This document shows positions 41,344 through 49,716 of a stretch of DNA of 64,000 nucleotides, piece by piece. The DNA comes from Propionimicrobium sp. PCR01-08-3 (GTDB taxonomy: Bacteria; Actinomycetota; Actinomycetes; Propionibacteriales; Propionibacteriaceae). The position numbers were made by a program, and so were the translations under genes. The notes beneath the pieces were generated by a model. That model was given only the letters and a program-made list of their open reading frames with translations, was not told the origin of the DNA and ran no database searches. The stretch lies in the NCBI RefSeq assembly GCF_030286045.1, contig NZ_CP127390.1, positions 682,001-746,000 of the forward strand, read 5' to 3'. Position 1 is the stretch's first letter. Each line of letters begins with the position of its first letter.

Positions 41344-42179
41344 TGGCTGGCTTGGAGGCGCTGGAAGTGCTCGCGAAGGCCGGTCGTGGCTGGCGGCTGC
41401 CTCATGCGGCGTTGCTGCTCGCTGAGAACGGGGTGCCGGTGTTCCCGTGCGTGTCGGGAGGGAAGACGCCGTTGATCCGGGACGGGCGGGGATTCCTCGA
41501 CGCGACGACCGACCCCAAGCGGGTGCGGGCGTGGTGGCGGCGGAGTCCGTGGGCGAACATTGGCATCCCGACCGGCGCCGCCTCGGGCTTGGTCGTGGTG
41601 GATGTCGATATGCACGGCTCAGCGAACGGCATGGAGTCGTTCGTCCGCGTCGGCGACGCCGGCTTGGTCGAGGGGTGGGGTGTGTTGGTGGGCACCCCGA
41701 CCGGCGGGCAGCACGCCTACTTCCCGACGATCCCGGGGGTTGAGCAGCGGTCCTGGCAGGTCGGCAGTGCGGGTATCGACTTCCGTGGTGACGGCGGCTA
41801 CATCGTTGCGCCGCCCTCGGTGCGCTTGATCGATGGTATCCCGATCCGGTACAAGGTGGCGGTCGAACACCTCGGGTCGGCGTCGCCGGTGGACTCGGTG
41901 CGGCTGCGGGACTTTCTTGATCCGCGCGCCACTGTGGCGGCGCACCCGGCGTCTGGTCGGGATCGCGATGGCGCGGATGCGGAGCGGCTGGCGGCATGGC
42001 TGGGTCGGCAGGCGACGGACCGGAATCTGAAACTGTTCTGGGCATCGTGCCGTCTCGCCGAAGGCGGCGTTCCGGTCACCGATGCGGTGGATGCGTTGGT
42101 GACCGCCGCGCAGTCGGACTTCGGCGAGCGGGAAATCACTCGCACGGTCTACAGCGCCTATAGAAGCGTTGGTGCGTGA
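41343..42179 (+). CDS. Bifunctional DNA primase/polymerase (Prim-Pol)
   Basis: 278 residues from ATG 41343. The Prim-Pol core shows NGVPVFPCVSGGKTPLI, NIGIPTGAASGLVVVDVDMH (the catalytic Asp pair) and GIDFRGDGGYIVAPPS. The C-terminal 90 residues are helical. There is no helicase domain, so it is a stand-alone priming enzyme, probably for second-strand synthesis after transfer. The start overlaps the ArdC stop; a longer frame from 41106 runs through that gene and is not real. Confidence 0.92.
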   Translation: MAGLEALEVLAKAGRGWRLPHAALLLAENGVPVFPCVSGGKTPLIRDGRGFLDATTDPKRVRAWWRRSPWANIGIPTGAASGLVVVDVDMHGSANGMESFVRVGDAGLVEGWGVLVGTPTGGQHAYFPTIPGVEQRSWQVGSAGIDFRGDGGYIVAPPSVRLIDGIPIRYKVAVEHLGSASPVDSVRLRDFLDPRATVAAHPASGRDRDGADAERLAAWLGRQATDRNLKLFWASCRLAEGGVPVTDAVDALVTAAQSDFGEREITRTVYSAYRSVGA

Positions 42180-42277
42180 GTCCATCGGTGTGGGCCTGCT
42201 GATGCTTCTGGCTCGTCTGCCGATGGGTTCGCTCGCTGTGATCGCGGACCGCGGGTGTCGGCGGCGCGGGGCTTGTC

Positions 42278-42979
42278 GTGACTGGGTGGCGTGGCCGTAG
42301 ATGGGCGGTCATCACGTCGGTCGTCGGGACCGTGTTCATCGCGGTCGGCGCGTTCTGGTTGAGCTTCACGGCGTTGGCGGACCTCGCGCGGCGAGCTGGG
42401 ATCGGTGCCGGGCAGGCGTGGGCGTGGCCGTTGATCGTCGATGGCGTGATCGTCGTCTCCACCGTCGCCGTGGTCGCGCTCGCGGGCGAGCGGGCGGCCT
42501 GGTATCCGTGGACGCTGCTGATCGGCGGGGCGGCGGTGTCGGTGACCGCGAACGCGCTGCACGCGATCATCGCCGCTGACGCCGACATACCCGCCGGGCT
42601 CGCGGCGGCAGTCGCGGCCGTCCCGCCCGTGGTGCTGCTGGCCTCGACCCATCTGACCGTCGTCCTCATCCGCACCACCACCCAGCCCGCTGCCGGGGCC
42701 GCCAGCGTTCGTGAATCGGTCGCGCTCGAAGCCGCGCCGACCAAACCGCCTCCCGTGGCATCGCCAACTCCTGAGCTGGCGCGGCTCGTTCCCGTCGAGG
42801 CGCAGGATCGTCGGGTGCGGGCTGCGGAACTGCGGGAGTCGGGGTGGTCGAACAAGAAGATCGCCAGGTCGCTCGATGTGCACCCCTCGACGGTGGGGCG
42901 CTGGTTCGCCGGCGCGCACCAACCTGATGAGCCCGAGCAGCCACGCTCTGAGGCCATCTTGGAGGGAGCGACACCATGA
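42278..42979 (+). CDS. DUF2637 membrane protein with C-terminal HTH
   Basis: 233 residues from GTG 42278. Four hydrophobic helices fill residues 8-125 (VITSVVGTVFIAVGAFWLSF, then WAWPLIVDGVIVVSTVAVVA), the DUF2637 or SpdA/SpdB-like spread-protein domain of actinobacterial plasmids and ICEs. The C-terminus has a helix-turn-helix RESGWSNKKIARSLDVHPST. Proteins of this type are linked to intra-mycelial spread or regulation in relatives. The end overlaps the next gene by ATGA. Confidence 0.85.
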   Translation: MTGWRGRRWAVITSVVGTVFIAVGAFWLSFTALADLARRAGIGAGQAWAWPLIVDGVIVVSTVAVVALAGERAAWYPWTLLIGGAAVSVTANALHAIIAADADIPAGLAAAVAAVPPVVLLASTHLTVVLIRTTTQPAAGAASVRESVALEAAPTKPPPVASPTPELARLVPVEAQDRRVRAAELRESGWSNKKIARSLDVHPSTVGRWFAGAHQPDEPEQPRSEAILEGATP

Positions 42980-43374
42980 GCACCGACGACCTGATGCGCG
43001 AGCAACCACCCCGTCGCATCGAACCCGAACAGGCAAAGAAGCCCGACACGGAAGCGGTAGAGCTGGCGGGGACGCCGGATGCGGTCATGCAGGAGACAGC
43101 CCGCCGGCAGGCGGTGCGGGAACGGCTGGATCGGGTGCGCGGCCGAGGCGTGGAGTGGGTACGTCCGACCGATCTGATCGTTCGCAGTAGCGGAACGCTC
43201 GCGGGGCGTGGGATCGAGTTCAACAGCGAACAGGGCCGCCGTTTCCGCTCGACCCTGGCGGTTGGTGCGCGGTCGGTGTCGGAGCGGGCGAAGCAGTTGC
43301 CGCCGTTGTCGGCGTTTGGTCGTCGCGGTCAGCACGTCGAGGGGCCGGCACGGTCCGGGGTCGGGATGAGGTAA
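42976..43374 (+). CDS. ICE hypothetical protein
   Basis: A 132-aa hydrophilic protein. A charged N-terminus is followed by RERLDRVRGRGVEWVRPTDL and GIEFNSEQGRRFRSTLAV, a small mixed fold with no membrane segment. It is coupled to the DUF2637 gene by ATGA. I do not recognise the family; position suggests an accessory of replication or transfer. Confidence 0.7.
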   Translation: MSTDDLMREQPPRRIEPEQAKKPDTEAVELAGTPDAVMQETARRQAVRERLDRVRGRGVEWVRPTDLIVRSSGTLAGRGIEFNSEQGRRFRSTLAVGARSVSERAKQLPPLSAFGRRGQHVEGPARSGVGMR

Positions 43375-43436
43375 CGGGGTGGTGATGAGTCATGGACACC
43401 CAGCACGACGGGGTGATGGTCGCCAGGGGCGGCCGG

Positions 43437-43451
43437 CGCACCTGTCTGCCA
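43437..43451 (+). promoter_or_regulatory. ICE leader motif, site 3
   Basis: GCGCACCTGTCTGCC, directly followed by AGGAGG and the ATG at 43467. A variant of the GTGCACCTG motif. Confidence 0.4.
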
Positions 43452-43466
43452 GGAGGTGCCTCGACT

Positions 43467-44324
43467 ATGACCACGACGACAACGACGGCGACCGATCCTG
43501 CGGGTGAGGACTACACCAGCGGTGAGGGCCTGCGCGCCCTGCTGGACCGGCTCCACGACGCCGGCCCCGGAGCGTGGAAGCGCGACCCGGTAGCCGCCGA
43601 GCTGATGGCCTATGCGGCGCAGAAGTACACGCCGCTGGCGCGCAAGCACGGCCTGGACCCGTGGGAGGCCGCATCGGCGGCGTTCGACGTGATGCGCACC
43701 CGCGCCGCCCGCGAGGCCGACGACCCTTGGGGCGTCGTGACTCATGCGGTGCGGATCACCTGCATTGCCGAAGAGCGCGGCCAAGGGCTGCTGTGCTCGG
43801 TGCATCAGGCGAGGCGTCCGCACGTCTCCTGCTTCCACGACCCCGAACGGCTCTCTGAACGGGAGAACACCCTGTCGGACTACCACCCGGCGTTCCACGT
43901 CACCGACCCTCACCACGACGACGTGGTGGATGCGGATGCAGGTGAGCCGGCGTCGGTCACCGGCGCTGTAGAAGACGCGATCTTGTTGTTCGTGCTGCTG
44001 GGCTGGCCCGAGGGCACCGCCCGCCCAGCGATCGAGCACGTCTGCGAAGCCCTCGGCCGGATCGGGTCACGCACCGGCACCTATGAGACGTTGCGCCGCG
44101 ACCGGCACGCCCGCGCCCTGCTCGATGTGCCCGCCGCCTCGTGGACGGTGCTGCTGCGGGTACTGCTGGGCCGCACCACACCCGGCTACGGGGCGACCGG
44201 AGAAGGACGCGGCATCCTGCTGCGGCTGCTGATCGGCGAGGGCCTGCCCGTCCTGCTGGGCGATGACGGGCTCGTGGCCACCATCAGCCACGCTGCGCCC
44301 CACACCCGACGTAGGAGTGCGTGA
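43467..44324 (+). CDS. ICE hypothetical protein
   Basis: About 285 residues from ATG 43467, chosen because AGGAGG sits at 43451-43456; the frame is open further back to 43392. The protein is soluble and helical: YAAQKYTPLARKHGLDPWEA, DPWGVVTHAVRITCIAEERG, then RTGTYETLRRDRHARALLDV near the C-terminus. Similar proteins sit upstream of parB in related elements, but no function is known. Its stop overlaps the ParB start. Confidence 0.75.
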   Translation: MTTTTTTATDPAGEDYTSGEGLRALLDRLHDAGPGAWKRDPVAAELMAYAAQKYTPLARKHGLDPWEAASAAFDVMRTRAAREADDPWGVVTHAVRITCIAEERGQGLLCSVHQARRPHVSCFHDPERLSERENTLSDYHPAFHVTDPHHDDVVDADAGEPASVTGAVEDAILLFVLLGWPEGTARPAIEHVCEALGRIGSRTGTYETLRRDRHARALLDVPAASWTVLLRVLLGRTTPGYGATGEGRGILLRLLIGEGLPVLLGDDGLVATISHAAPHTRRRSA

Positions 44325-45310
44325 TGAGCGCGGCGACGGGACACATCGAACTCGACCGGACCGTCGAGTCGATCCAGGTCGGCCGCCGGCACCGCCAAGA
44401 CCTCGGTGACCTCGACGCCCTCGCCGCGTCGATCGAGCGCGATGGGCTGCTGCAACCCATCACCATCACCCCAGACGGGCTGCTGGTGTGCGGGGTGCGG
44501 CGACTGGCTGCGATCAGACAGCTCGGCTGGCGCACCGTCAGCGTATGGGTGCGATCGTCCATCTCGGACAGGTTGGGGCACCTGCTGGCCGAGCAGGACG
44601 ACAACCAGCTCCACAAGACCCTCTCCCCGTTGGAAGCCGCCGGCCTCTACCGCGAAATCAAGGAACTCATGACCGAGGACGCCGCCCGCCGCGATCAGGC
44701 GACGCAGTTCTCGTCCGAGAATCAGCCCCGGTGGAACGGGGGTGGAAACTTTCCACCCCCGTTGACCCCGCCGGGCAAGGTCCGCGAGCAGGCCGCCGCG
44801 ATGATCCCCGGCGCCCCGTCGTACAAGACGATGGACAAGATCGGTTACCTGCAACACCTCGCCACCGACCCCGACGCTCCTGACCCGTTGCGCGCTGAGG
44901 CGCAGGCGGGGTTGGTGAAGATCGAGGCCGGCGGGCCGGTCGATCCGGTGTATCAGCGCATCCGCGACATCCACCAAGCCAGCGACGACGCTCATCTGCA
45001 CGACCTGGCCGAACAGGCTCTCGCCCGCGTGGACGCCGAGACGAGGAAGGGCAAGAAGAAGCCGAAGAAGCCTCAGCCTGTTGCGCCGGTGGTGCCGGAC
45101 GCCCGGTATGCGGTGCGGGCGTTCGTGCTGACCTGGACCGAACTCGATTCGTGGTGGCTGCACTACGACCTGGACGAGCTCGCCGCCCAGCTCACCGACG
45201 AGCAAGCCGAAGCGTTCTACGCGACCGCCGAAGGCACCCGCCAGTTCGCCACCGACCTCCACGCAGCACGGCAACAAGAGTCAAAGGTTCCGCGCCTACG
45301 CGCCCTCTGA
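44324..45310 (+). CDS. parB: ParB/Spo0J-type DNA-binding protein
   Basis: About 328 residues. The N-terminal ParB domain shows RHRQDLGDLDALAASIERDG, LLQPITITPDGLLVCGVRRL (the CTPase-type GxRR) and HKTLSPLEAAGLYREIKEL. A central helix-turn-helix follows, and the C-terminus is Lys/Pro-rich then helical. No ParA is encoded nearby, so it may regulate or stabilise the excised ICE rather than partition it. The start at 44324 overlaps the preceding stop (TGATG). The coding sequence holds a 29-bp perfect palindrome. Confidence 0.9.
   Translation: MSAATGHIELDRTVESIQVGRRHRQDLGDLDALAASIERDGLLQPITITPDGLLVCGVRRLAAIRQLGWRTVSVWVRSSISDRLGHLLAEQDDNQLHKTLSPLEAAGLYREIKELMTEDAARRDQATQFSSENQPRWNGGGNFPPPLTPPGKVREQAAAMIPGAPSYKTMDKIGYLQHLATDPDAPDPLRAEAQAGLVKIEAGGPVDPVYQRIRDIHQASDDAHLHDLAEQALARVDAETRKGKKKPKKPQPVAPVVPDARYAVRAFVLTWTELDSWWLHYDLDELAAQLTDEQAEAFYATAEGTRQFATDLHAARQQESKVPRLRAL
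44735..44763. repeat. 29-bp perfect palindrome within parB
   Basis: AACGGGGGTGGAAA (44735-44748) and TTTCCACCCCCGTT (44750-44763) are exact inverted copies around a single C. It encodes the Gly/Pro-rich NGGGNFPPPL linker between ParB domains. It could be a ParB or regulator binding site or an mRNA hairpin. Confidence 0.7.
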
Positions 45311-45340
45311 CCTCTTGCGCCGGGATCGTGGTCGGTCGGG

Positions 45341-45355
45341 GTGCACCTGACGGGC
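45341..45355 (+). promoter_or_regulatory. ICE leader motif, site 4
   Basis: GTGCACCTGACGGGC, directly before the ATG at 45356. Nearly identical to the site at 53533 including the ATGAAG that follows. Confidence 0.6.
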
Positions 45356-46036
45356 ATGAAGACTTCTCCCTCTCCGTCGTTTCCGCGTGGCCGCCTGATC
45401 GCGCTGATCGCCGCAGGCCTCGTATTGCTGATCCTCGCCGGGGTCGGCATCTACGGCCTCATCCTCGGCCCGCGCACCACCAACACTCCAACACCCGACC
45501 CCGCGTCGTCACCGTCTCACACGCTCACACCGCACGGACCATCGTCGCCACGGCTGCCGGTCGTGCCGCGGTCGGCGGACCCCGAAACGTTCGCCCGCAA
45601 CGTCGCGGAGGCGATCTTCGCGTGGGACACCACCAGCGGTCTGATGCCGTTGGACTACACGGCCGCGATCCTTGATGTCGGTGACCCGGCCGGCACCGAG
45701 CAGGCGGGTCTCGCCTCCGACCTGGCGATGTATCTGCCGACGCGGGAGGCGTGGATCGAGCTGTGCAAGCACGAGACCCGCCAACACCTCGTCATCGGCC
45801 GCGCGGTGATCCCGGAGGCGTGGGCCGATGCCGTGGCGCAGGCGCAACCCGGTCAGATCGCGCCCGGGACGGCCGCGTACACGATCGAGGGCACCCGGCA
45901 CCGCCACGGCCTCTGGAACGGCGAGCCGGTGTCCAGTGAGCAGGCGGTGTCGTTCACCGTGTTCATCGTCTGCGCCCCGACCTATCCGACCTGTCACCTG
46001 TTGCGGCTGTCCCAGCTCGACAATCCGCTGCGATGA
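45356..46036 (+). CDS. ICE membrane-anchored protein
   Basis: About 226 residues. One N-terminal helix (RLIALIAAGLVLLILAGVGI) is followed by a Thr/Pro/Ser-rich stalk and an outside domain from residue 75 (ETFARNVAEAIFAWDTTSGL, then AYTIEGTRHRHGLWNGE), with the size and layout of VirB8/TcpC-type NTF2-like transfer proteins. That assignment is an inference from architecture. The next gene starts 14 bases downstream. Confidence 0.7.
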   Translation: MKTSPSPSFPRGRLIALIAAGLVLLILAGVGIYGLILGPRTTNTPTPDPASSPSHTLTPHGPSSPRLPVVPRSADPETFARNVAEAIFAWDTTSGLMPLDYTAAILDVGDPAGTEQAGLASDLAMYLPTREAWIELCKHETRQHLVIGRAVIPEAWADAVAQAQPGQIAPGTAAYTIEGTRHRHGLWNGEPVSSEQAVSFTVFIVCAPTYPTCHLLRLSQLDNPLR

Positions 46037-46049
46037 GGACGGGTCTGTC

Positions 46050-47660
46050 GTGTTCAAGAAGTTCGCTGTCCTCGCGCTCGCCGCGCTGTTCTTCGGCCCC
46101 GCGATGCTGCTGTTGGCGATCGGGGTGCTGATGAACCCCGCCGCCATCGCCGCCTGCACCACCACCGGCGCACTCTCGGTCGGCAACGTCCCTGACAGCC
46201 TCCAGGTGACCACCGCGGACGGCTACACCTTCACCCTGAACAAGCGGCAGCTCACCCATGCCGCGACGATCATCACGGTCGGCGGCCGGCTCGACGGCGT
46301 GGGTCGGCCTGGGGTGAAGGTCGCGCTGATGGCGGCGCTCACTGAGTCCACGCTGCGGATGCTCAGCAACACCAGCGCCTACCCCGAGTCCGCGAACTAT
46401 CCCAACGACGGCAACGGCGGCGACCACGACTCGCTCGGCCTGTTCCAGATGCGACCCGCCGCCGGGTGGGGCACCGTCGCAGAGTTGATGGACTCGAACT
46501 ACCAAGCCGCCGCGTTCTTCGGCGGCCCGGACGGCCCCAACTATCCGAGCCCGCGCGGGCTGCTCGACATTCCCGGCTGGGAACGGATGGACCCCGGGGA
46601 GGCGGCCCAGGCGGTTGAGGTCAGTGCGTTCCCGGACAGGTATCGCAACTACGCGCCGGTCGCTGATGCGATCCTCGACACTCTCACCCTCACTGGCGGG
46701 CGGGGCGGCCCCGTCATCGGTGTGGCGGAGTCGTCGCGGGTGGTGTTCCCGCTGCCGGAGGGAACGTGGGTCAAGACCGACGACTTCGGGCCGCGTATCC
46801 ACCCGATCACTGGTGAGCCCTCGGTTCATACCGGGCTCGACCTCGGCGCGGCCGATGGCACCCCGATCCTCGCCGCCGCAGACGGCACCGTAACTGTCGC
46901 GGAGTACAGCGGTGGCTATGGCGGCCTGATCGTCATCGAGCACACCATCGACGGCCAGACCGTCGCGACGGCCTACGCGCACATGTGGCTGGGCGGCATC
47001 CACGTTCACGTTGGCGATCGGGTGAGCGCCGGGCAGCACATCGGCGATGTCGGCTCCTCGGGCATGTCGACCGGCGCGCATCTGCACTTCGAGGTCCGTC
47101 CCGGCGGCACGAACGGCGAGGCGATTGACCCGGCCGGGTGGCTCAACGCGCACGGCGCCGCGAACCTCCCCGAAGCCGCCACCGGCCCCGCCGCAGGCTG
47201 CCAGACCGGCACGGCCGGCGCGCCGACCCCGTTGACGGGTGACCCGGATCAGATGGTGGACGACCCGACCAGTGGCGGGCAGATCACCGCGCGGCTCGCG
47301 CACCTCATGGCCCAGACCAAAGCGGCGTTCCCCGACACCGGGTGGGGCTGCTACTCGCCGAGGCCCGGCACGAAGTCCGAGCATCCGTTGGGGAGGGCGT
47401 GTGACATCACCTTCGGCAACGCCATCGGCCATTACCCGACCCCGGCGCAGTTGGAGGCCGGCTGGCAGGTGACGAACTGGATGAAGGACAACGCCGAACT
47501 GCTCGGCGTGGAGTATCTGATCTGGCAAGGCAAAATCTGGTCCCTCGCCCGCGGCGACCAAGGCTGGCGGCCCTACAACGGCGGCGGGATGCATGACCCC
47601 GGCAACGTCACGGGAGGCCACTTCGACCACCTGCACGTCACCGTGAAAGCGGGTGCGTAA
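46050..47660 (+). CDS. Cell-wall hydrolase of the transfer apparatus (M23 peptidase, multi-domain)
   Basis: About 536 residues from GTG 46050. A signal anchor (LALAALFFGPAMLLLAIGVL) leads to a lytic-transglycosylase-like domain (VALMAALTESTLRMLSN, then DSLGLFQMRPAAGWG). Residues 230-370 are an M23 endopeptidase with zinc motifs HTGLDLGAADG and HLHFEVRPGG. The C-terminal part, with SEHPLGRACDITFGN and HFDHLHVTV, resembles the ARB-07466-type peptidase-like domain. The protein opens the peptidoglycan for the transfer channel. A longer frame from 45828 overlaps the previous gene and is not real. Confidence 0.88.
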   Translation: MFKKFAVLALAALFFGPAMLLLAIGVLMNPAAIAACTTTGALSVGNVPDSLQVTTADGYTFTLNKRQLTHAATIITVGGRLDGVGRPGVKVALMAALTESTLRMLSNTSAYPESANYPNDGNGGDHDSLGLFQMRPAAGWGTVAELMDSNYQAAAFFGGPDGPNYPSPRGLLDIPGWERMDPGEAAQAVEVSAFPDRYRNYAPVADAILDTLTLTGGRGGPVIGVAESSRVVFPLPEGTWVKTDDFGPRIHPITGEPSVHTGLDLGAADGTPILAAADGTVTVAEYSGGYGGLIVIEHTIDGQTVATAYAHMWLGGIHVHVGDRVSAGQHIGDVGSSGMSTGAHLHFEVRPGGTNGEAIDPAGWLNAHGAANLPEAATGPAAGCQTGTAGAPTPLTGDPDQMVDDPTSGGQITARLAHLMAQTKAAFPDTGWGCYSPRPGTKSEHPLGRACDITFGNAIGHYPTPAQLEAGWQVTNWMKDNAELLGVEYLIWQGKIWSLARGDQGWRPYNGGGMHDPGNVTGGHFDHLHVTVKAGA

Positions 47661-47926
47661 TGGACGTGTTCCCGGACTTCGACGGACTGGCGGGGATCGG
47701 TGATCTGAAACAGGTCGTCGGCGCGCTGTTCATGTTCGTGCTCATCATCGCCGTACTCATGCTGATCGTCTCAGCGGTCTGCTGGGCGATCGCCGCCGCG
47801 CACGGTAACTACTCCGCCGCCGCCAAGGGCAGGGTGGGCGTGCTCGTCGCACTCGGGGCTGCGGTGCTCGCCGGCGGCGGAGTGGCGTGGATGAACTGGC
47901 TCATCGCTCTCGGCCAACGACTCTGA
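47660..47926 (+). CDS. DUF6112-type small membrane protein (first copy)
   Basis: An 88-aa protein with two helices, LFMFVLIIAVLMLIVSAVCW and VLVALGAAVLAGGGVAW, separated by a short basic loop. Size and layout match VirB2/TrbC pilin-like subunits, and DUF6112 proteins occupy this place in actinobacterial transfer modules. Its start overlaps the previous stop (TAATG). A paralogue follows at 48040. A strong hairpin lies between the two copies. Confidence 0.85.
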   Translation: MDVFPDFDGLAGIGDLKQVVGALFMFVLIIAVLMLIVSAVCWAIAAAHGNYSAAAKGRVGVLVALGAAVLAGGGVAWMNWLIALGQRL

Positions 47927-47939
47927 CCCCTGACCTCCT

Positions 47940-47963
47940 GGCCCGCCCCTCTCGGGGCGGGCC
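47940..47963. terminator. Hairpin between the DUF6112 paralogues
   Basis: GGCCCGCCCC and GGGGCGGGCC form a perfect 10-bp stem with loop TCTC, 14 bases after the first DUF6112 stop. There is no T-tract, so it may attenuate rather than end transcription and so set the ratio of the genes on each side. Confidence 0.65.
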
Positions 47964-47992
47964 TTCCGCATGTCCGGGTGCTGGTCGGCGGG

Positions 47993-48008
47993 GTGCACCT
48001 GTGGGCAG
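47993..48008 (+). promoter_or_regulatory. ICE leader motif, site 5
   Basis: GTGCACCTGTGGGCAG, 47 bases before the GTG start at 48040 and just after the hairpin at 47940-47963. Confidence 0.5.
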
Positions 48009-48039
48009 AAGCAACCCTCAGCGTGAATGGAGAACCGTC

Positions 48040-48309
48040 GTGATCGACATCGACCCCAATGGCACCGGCCTTCCCGGTATCGAACAGCTCCGCACCATCG
48101 TCGGTGCCGTGATGACGGTGGGCCTGATCCTGGCCGTCCTCGCCCTGATCGTCTCAGCGGTCGTGTGGGCCTACGGCGCGAACAGCTCCAATCCGCACTT
48201 GGCAGGTCGAGGCAAGATCGGCGTCCTCGTCTCCTGCGGTGCAGCGATCATCTGCGGCGCGAGCGTCGCGCTCATCAACTTCTTCTGGGGCGTCGGCCAA
48301 GCCGTCTGA
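48040..48309 (+). CDS. DUF6112-type small membrane protein (second copy)
   Basis: 89 residues from GTG 48040. It shares the first copy's plan: an acidic N-terminus with LPGIEQLRTIVGAVMT, a helix VGLILAVLALIVSAVVWAYG, a basic loop with GRGKIGVLV, and a second helix CGAAIICGASVALINF. The two copies are clear paralogues. A pilin-like or channel role fits their place before trbL. Confidence 0.85.
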   Translation: MIDIDPNGTGLPGIEQLRTIVGAVMTVGLILAVLALIVSAVVWAYGANSSNPHLAGRGKIGVLVSCGAAIICGASVALINFFWGVGQAV

Positions 48310-48342
48310 TCCGCAACGTCCGCGAGGAAGGCAGGTCTTGTC

Positions 48343-49713
48343 ATGGGCATTTGCGATGTCCCGGTGATTTCCACCGTCTGCGACGTGGCGGGCGAAGCCG
48401 CCGCCACGCTGGTGTCGGCCCCGTTCGACTGGCTCGCCAGCGCGATGGCCGGCGCGGCTGGGTGGCTGTTCGAGGCCGTCTGGTCGGTCTTCGACACCAC
48501 CACGCTGGTGGACGTGCAGCGGCCCGGCTTCGTGTCGGTGTTCAACCTCGTGTTCGGCATCGCCGTGTTCGTGATGCTGCTGTTCTTCGCCTTGCAGCTC
48601 ATCACCGGCATGATCCGCCGCGACCCCACCGCTCTCACCAGGGCGGCGCTCGGCCTCGGGAAGTCCGTGCTCGGCTCCTTCGTGGTCATCACCTTGACCG
48701 CGCTGCTGCTGGAAATCACCGACCAGCTCTGCGTCGGCATCATCCAAGCCGCCGGCGAAACCACCGAGACGATGGGCGACAAGATCGCCGCCCTCGTCCT
48801 GGCCCTGTCCGGCCTGTCCATCGCCGCACCCGGGGTTGGAGCGATCATCATGATCTTCCTCGCCGGCCTGGCGATTGCATCAGCGGCGATCGTGTGGCTG
48901 TCGTTGCTGATCCGCAAGTCGCTGCTGTTGGTCGCGGTCGCGCTCGCCCCATTGGCATTCTCTGGGTCGTCGTGGGACGCGGCACGCGGCTGGGTCGGCA
49001 AGTGGGCCATGTTCGTCATCGCCTTGATCTTGTCCAAGCTCGTGCTGGTCGTGATCTTCCTCGTCGCGATTACCCAGGTCGCCGCACCGATCGACCTCGA
49101 CCTCGACCTGGCCTCCGTATCCGATCCGCTGTCCGGGATCGTGCTCATGGCCTTGGCGGGATTCGCCCCGTATCTGATGTATCGGTTCCTCGCGTTCGTC
49201 GGCACCGACTACTACGGCCAGGCCGGCGCTGAGGACGACGCCAAGCGGGCACTGAACCGGCCCATCCCCGTTCCCTCCAAGCCGTCCGGCGACGGACCGA
49301 AGAAGGTACTCGACGGCCAAACCAACAGCGGCGGCGGTGGCGGCATAGGGGGAGGTGCCGGTGCACCACCGAAGCCCACTCCGACCGCGGGAAGTGGCGG
49401 CGGCGCAAGTGCTGCCGGTGCAGGAGCTGGCGCGGGCGGAAGTGCCGGAGCTGGAGCCAGCGCGGGCGCCGGAGCCGGGGCGGGCGCTGCGGCTGCGGGT
49501 CCGGCGGCTGCGGTCGTGGTCGGTGCGCAGGTGGTGAAGGGTGCCGCTACGGCGGGGCCGAAGGCCGGGACGATGCTGGCGGGTGAGGCCGAGACGACCG
49601 CCGCCGGGGGCGGGCAGGCCAGCGCACCGCCACCGCCCTCGACACCTGCGCCGACCGCTCCACCGAGCCCGCGCCCGGCAACCCCGACCCCACCCAAGCC
49701 GACGAAGGAGTGA
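48343..49713 (+). CDS. TrbL/VirB6-like conjugal transfer membrane protein
   Basis: A 456-aa protein with about six helices in residues 60-300 (VFGIAVFVMLLFFALQLITG, VGAIIMIFLAGLAIASAAIV and others) and a long Gly/Ala/Pro-rich tail of 130 residues, including runs of GAGAGAG type. This is the layout of TrbL/VirB6 channel proteins of actinobacterial elements. It forms the inner-membrane part of the transfer channel with the VirB4 and VirD4 ATPases encoded downstream. Confidence 0.9.
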   Translation: MGICDVPVISTVCDVAGEAAATLVSAPFDWLASAMAGAAGWLFEAVWSVFDTTTLVDVQRPGFVSVFNLVFGIAVFVMLLFFALQLITGMIRRDPTALTRAALGLGKSVLGSFVVITLTALLLEITDQLCVGIIQAAGETTETMGDKIAALVLALSGLSIAAPGVGAIIMIFLAGLAIASAAIVWLSLLIRKSLLLVAVALAPLAFSGSSWDAARGWVGKWAMFVIALILSKLVLVVIFLVAITQVAAPIDLDLDLASVSDPLSGIVLMALAGFAPYLMYRFLAFVGTDYYGQAGAEDDAKRALNRPIPVPSKPSGDGPKKVLDGQTNSGGGGGIGGGAGAPPKPTPTAGSGGGASAAGAGAGAGGSAGAGASAGAGAGAGAAAAGPAAAVVVGAQVVKGAATAGPKAGTMLAGEAETTAAGGGQASAPPPPSTPAPTAPPSPRPATPTPPKPTKE

Positions 49714-49716
49714 CCG

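Noticed and set aside
42882-42895. Extra GTGCAC site in the DUF2637 gene
   Set aside because: It is inside the helix-turn-helix codons (DVHPSTVG) and lacks the following CTG-N-CGG part, so it was not counted with the leader motif.
45963-47636. 557-codon open frame on the minus strand
   Set aside because: It lies opposite the M23 hydrolase gene, whose zinc motifs prove the plus frame. The Arg/Gly/Ala-rich content is the usual shadow of GC-rich coding sequence.
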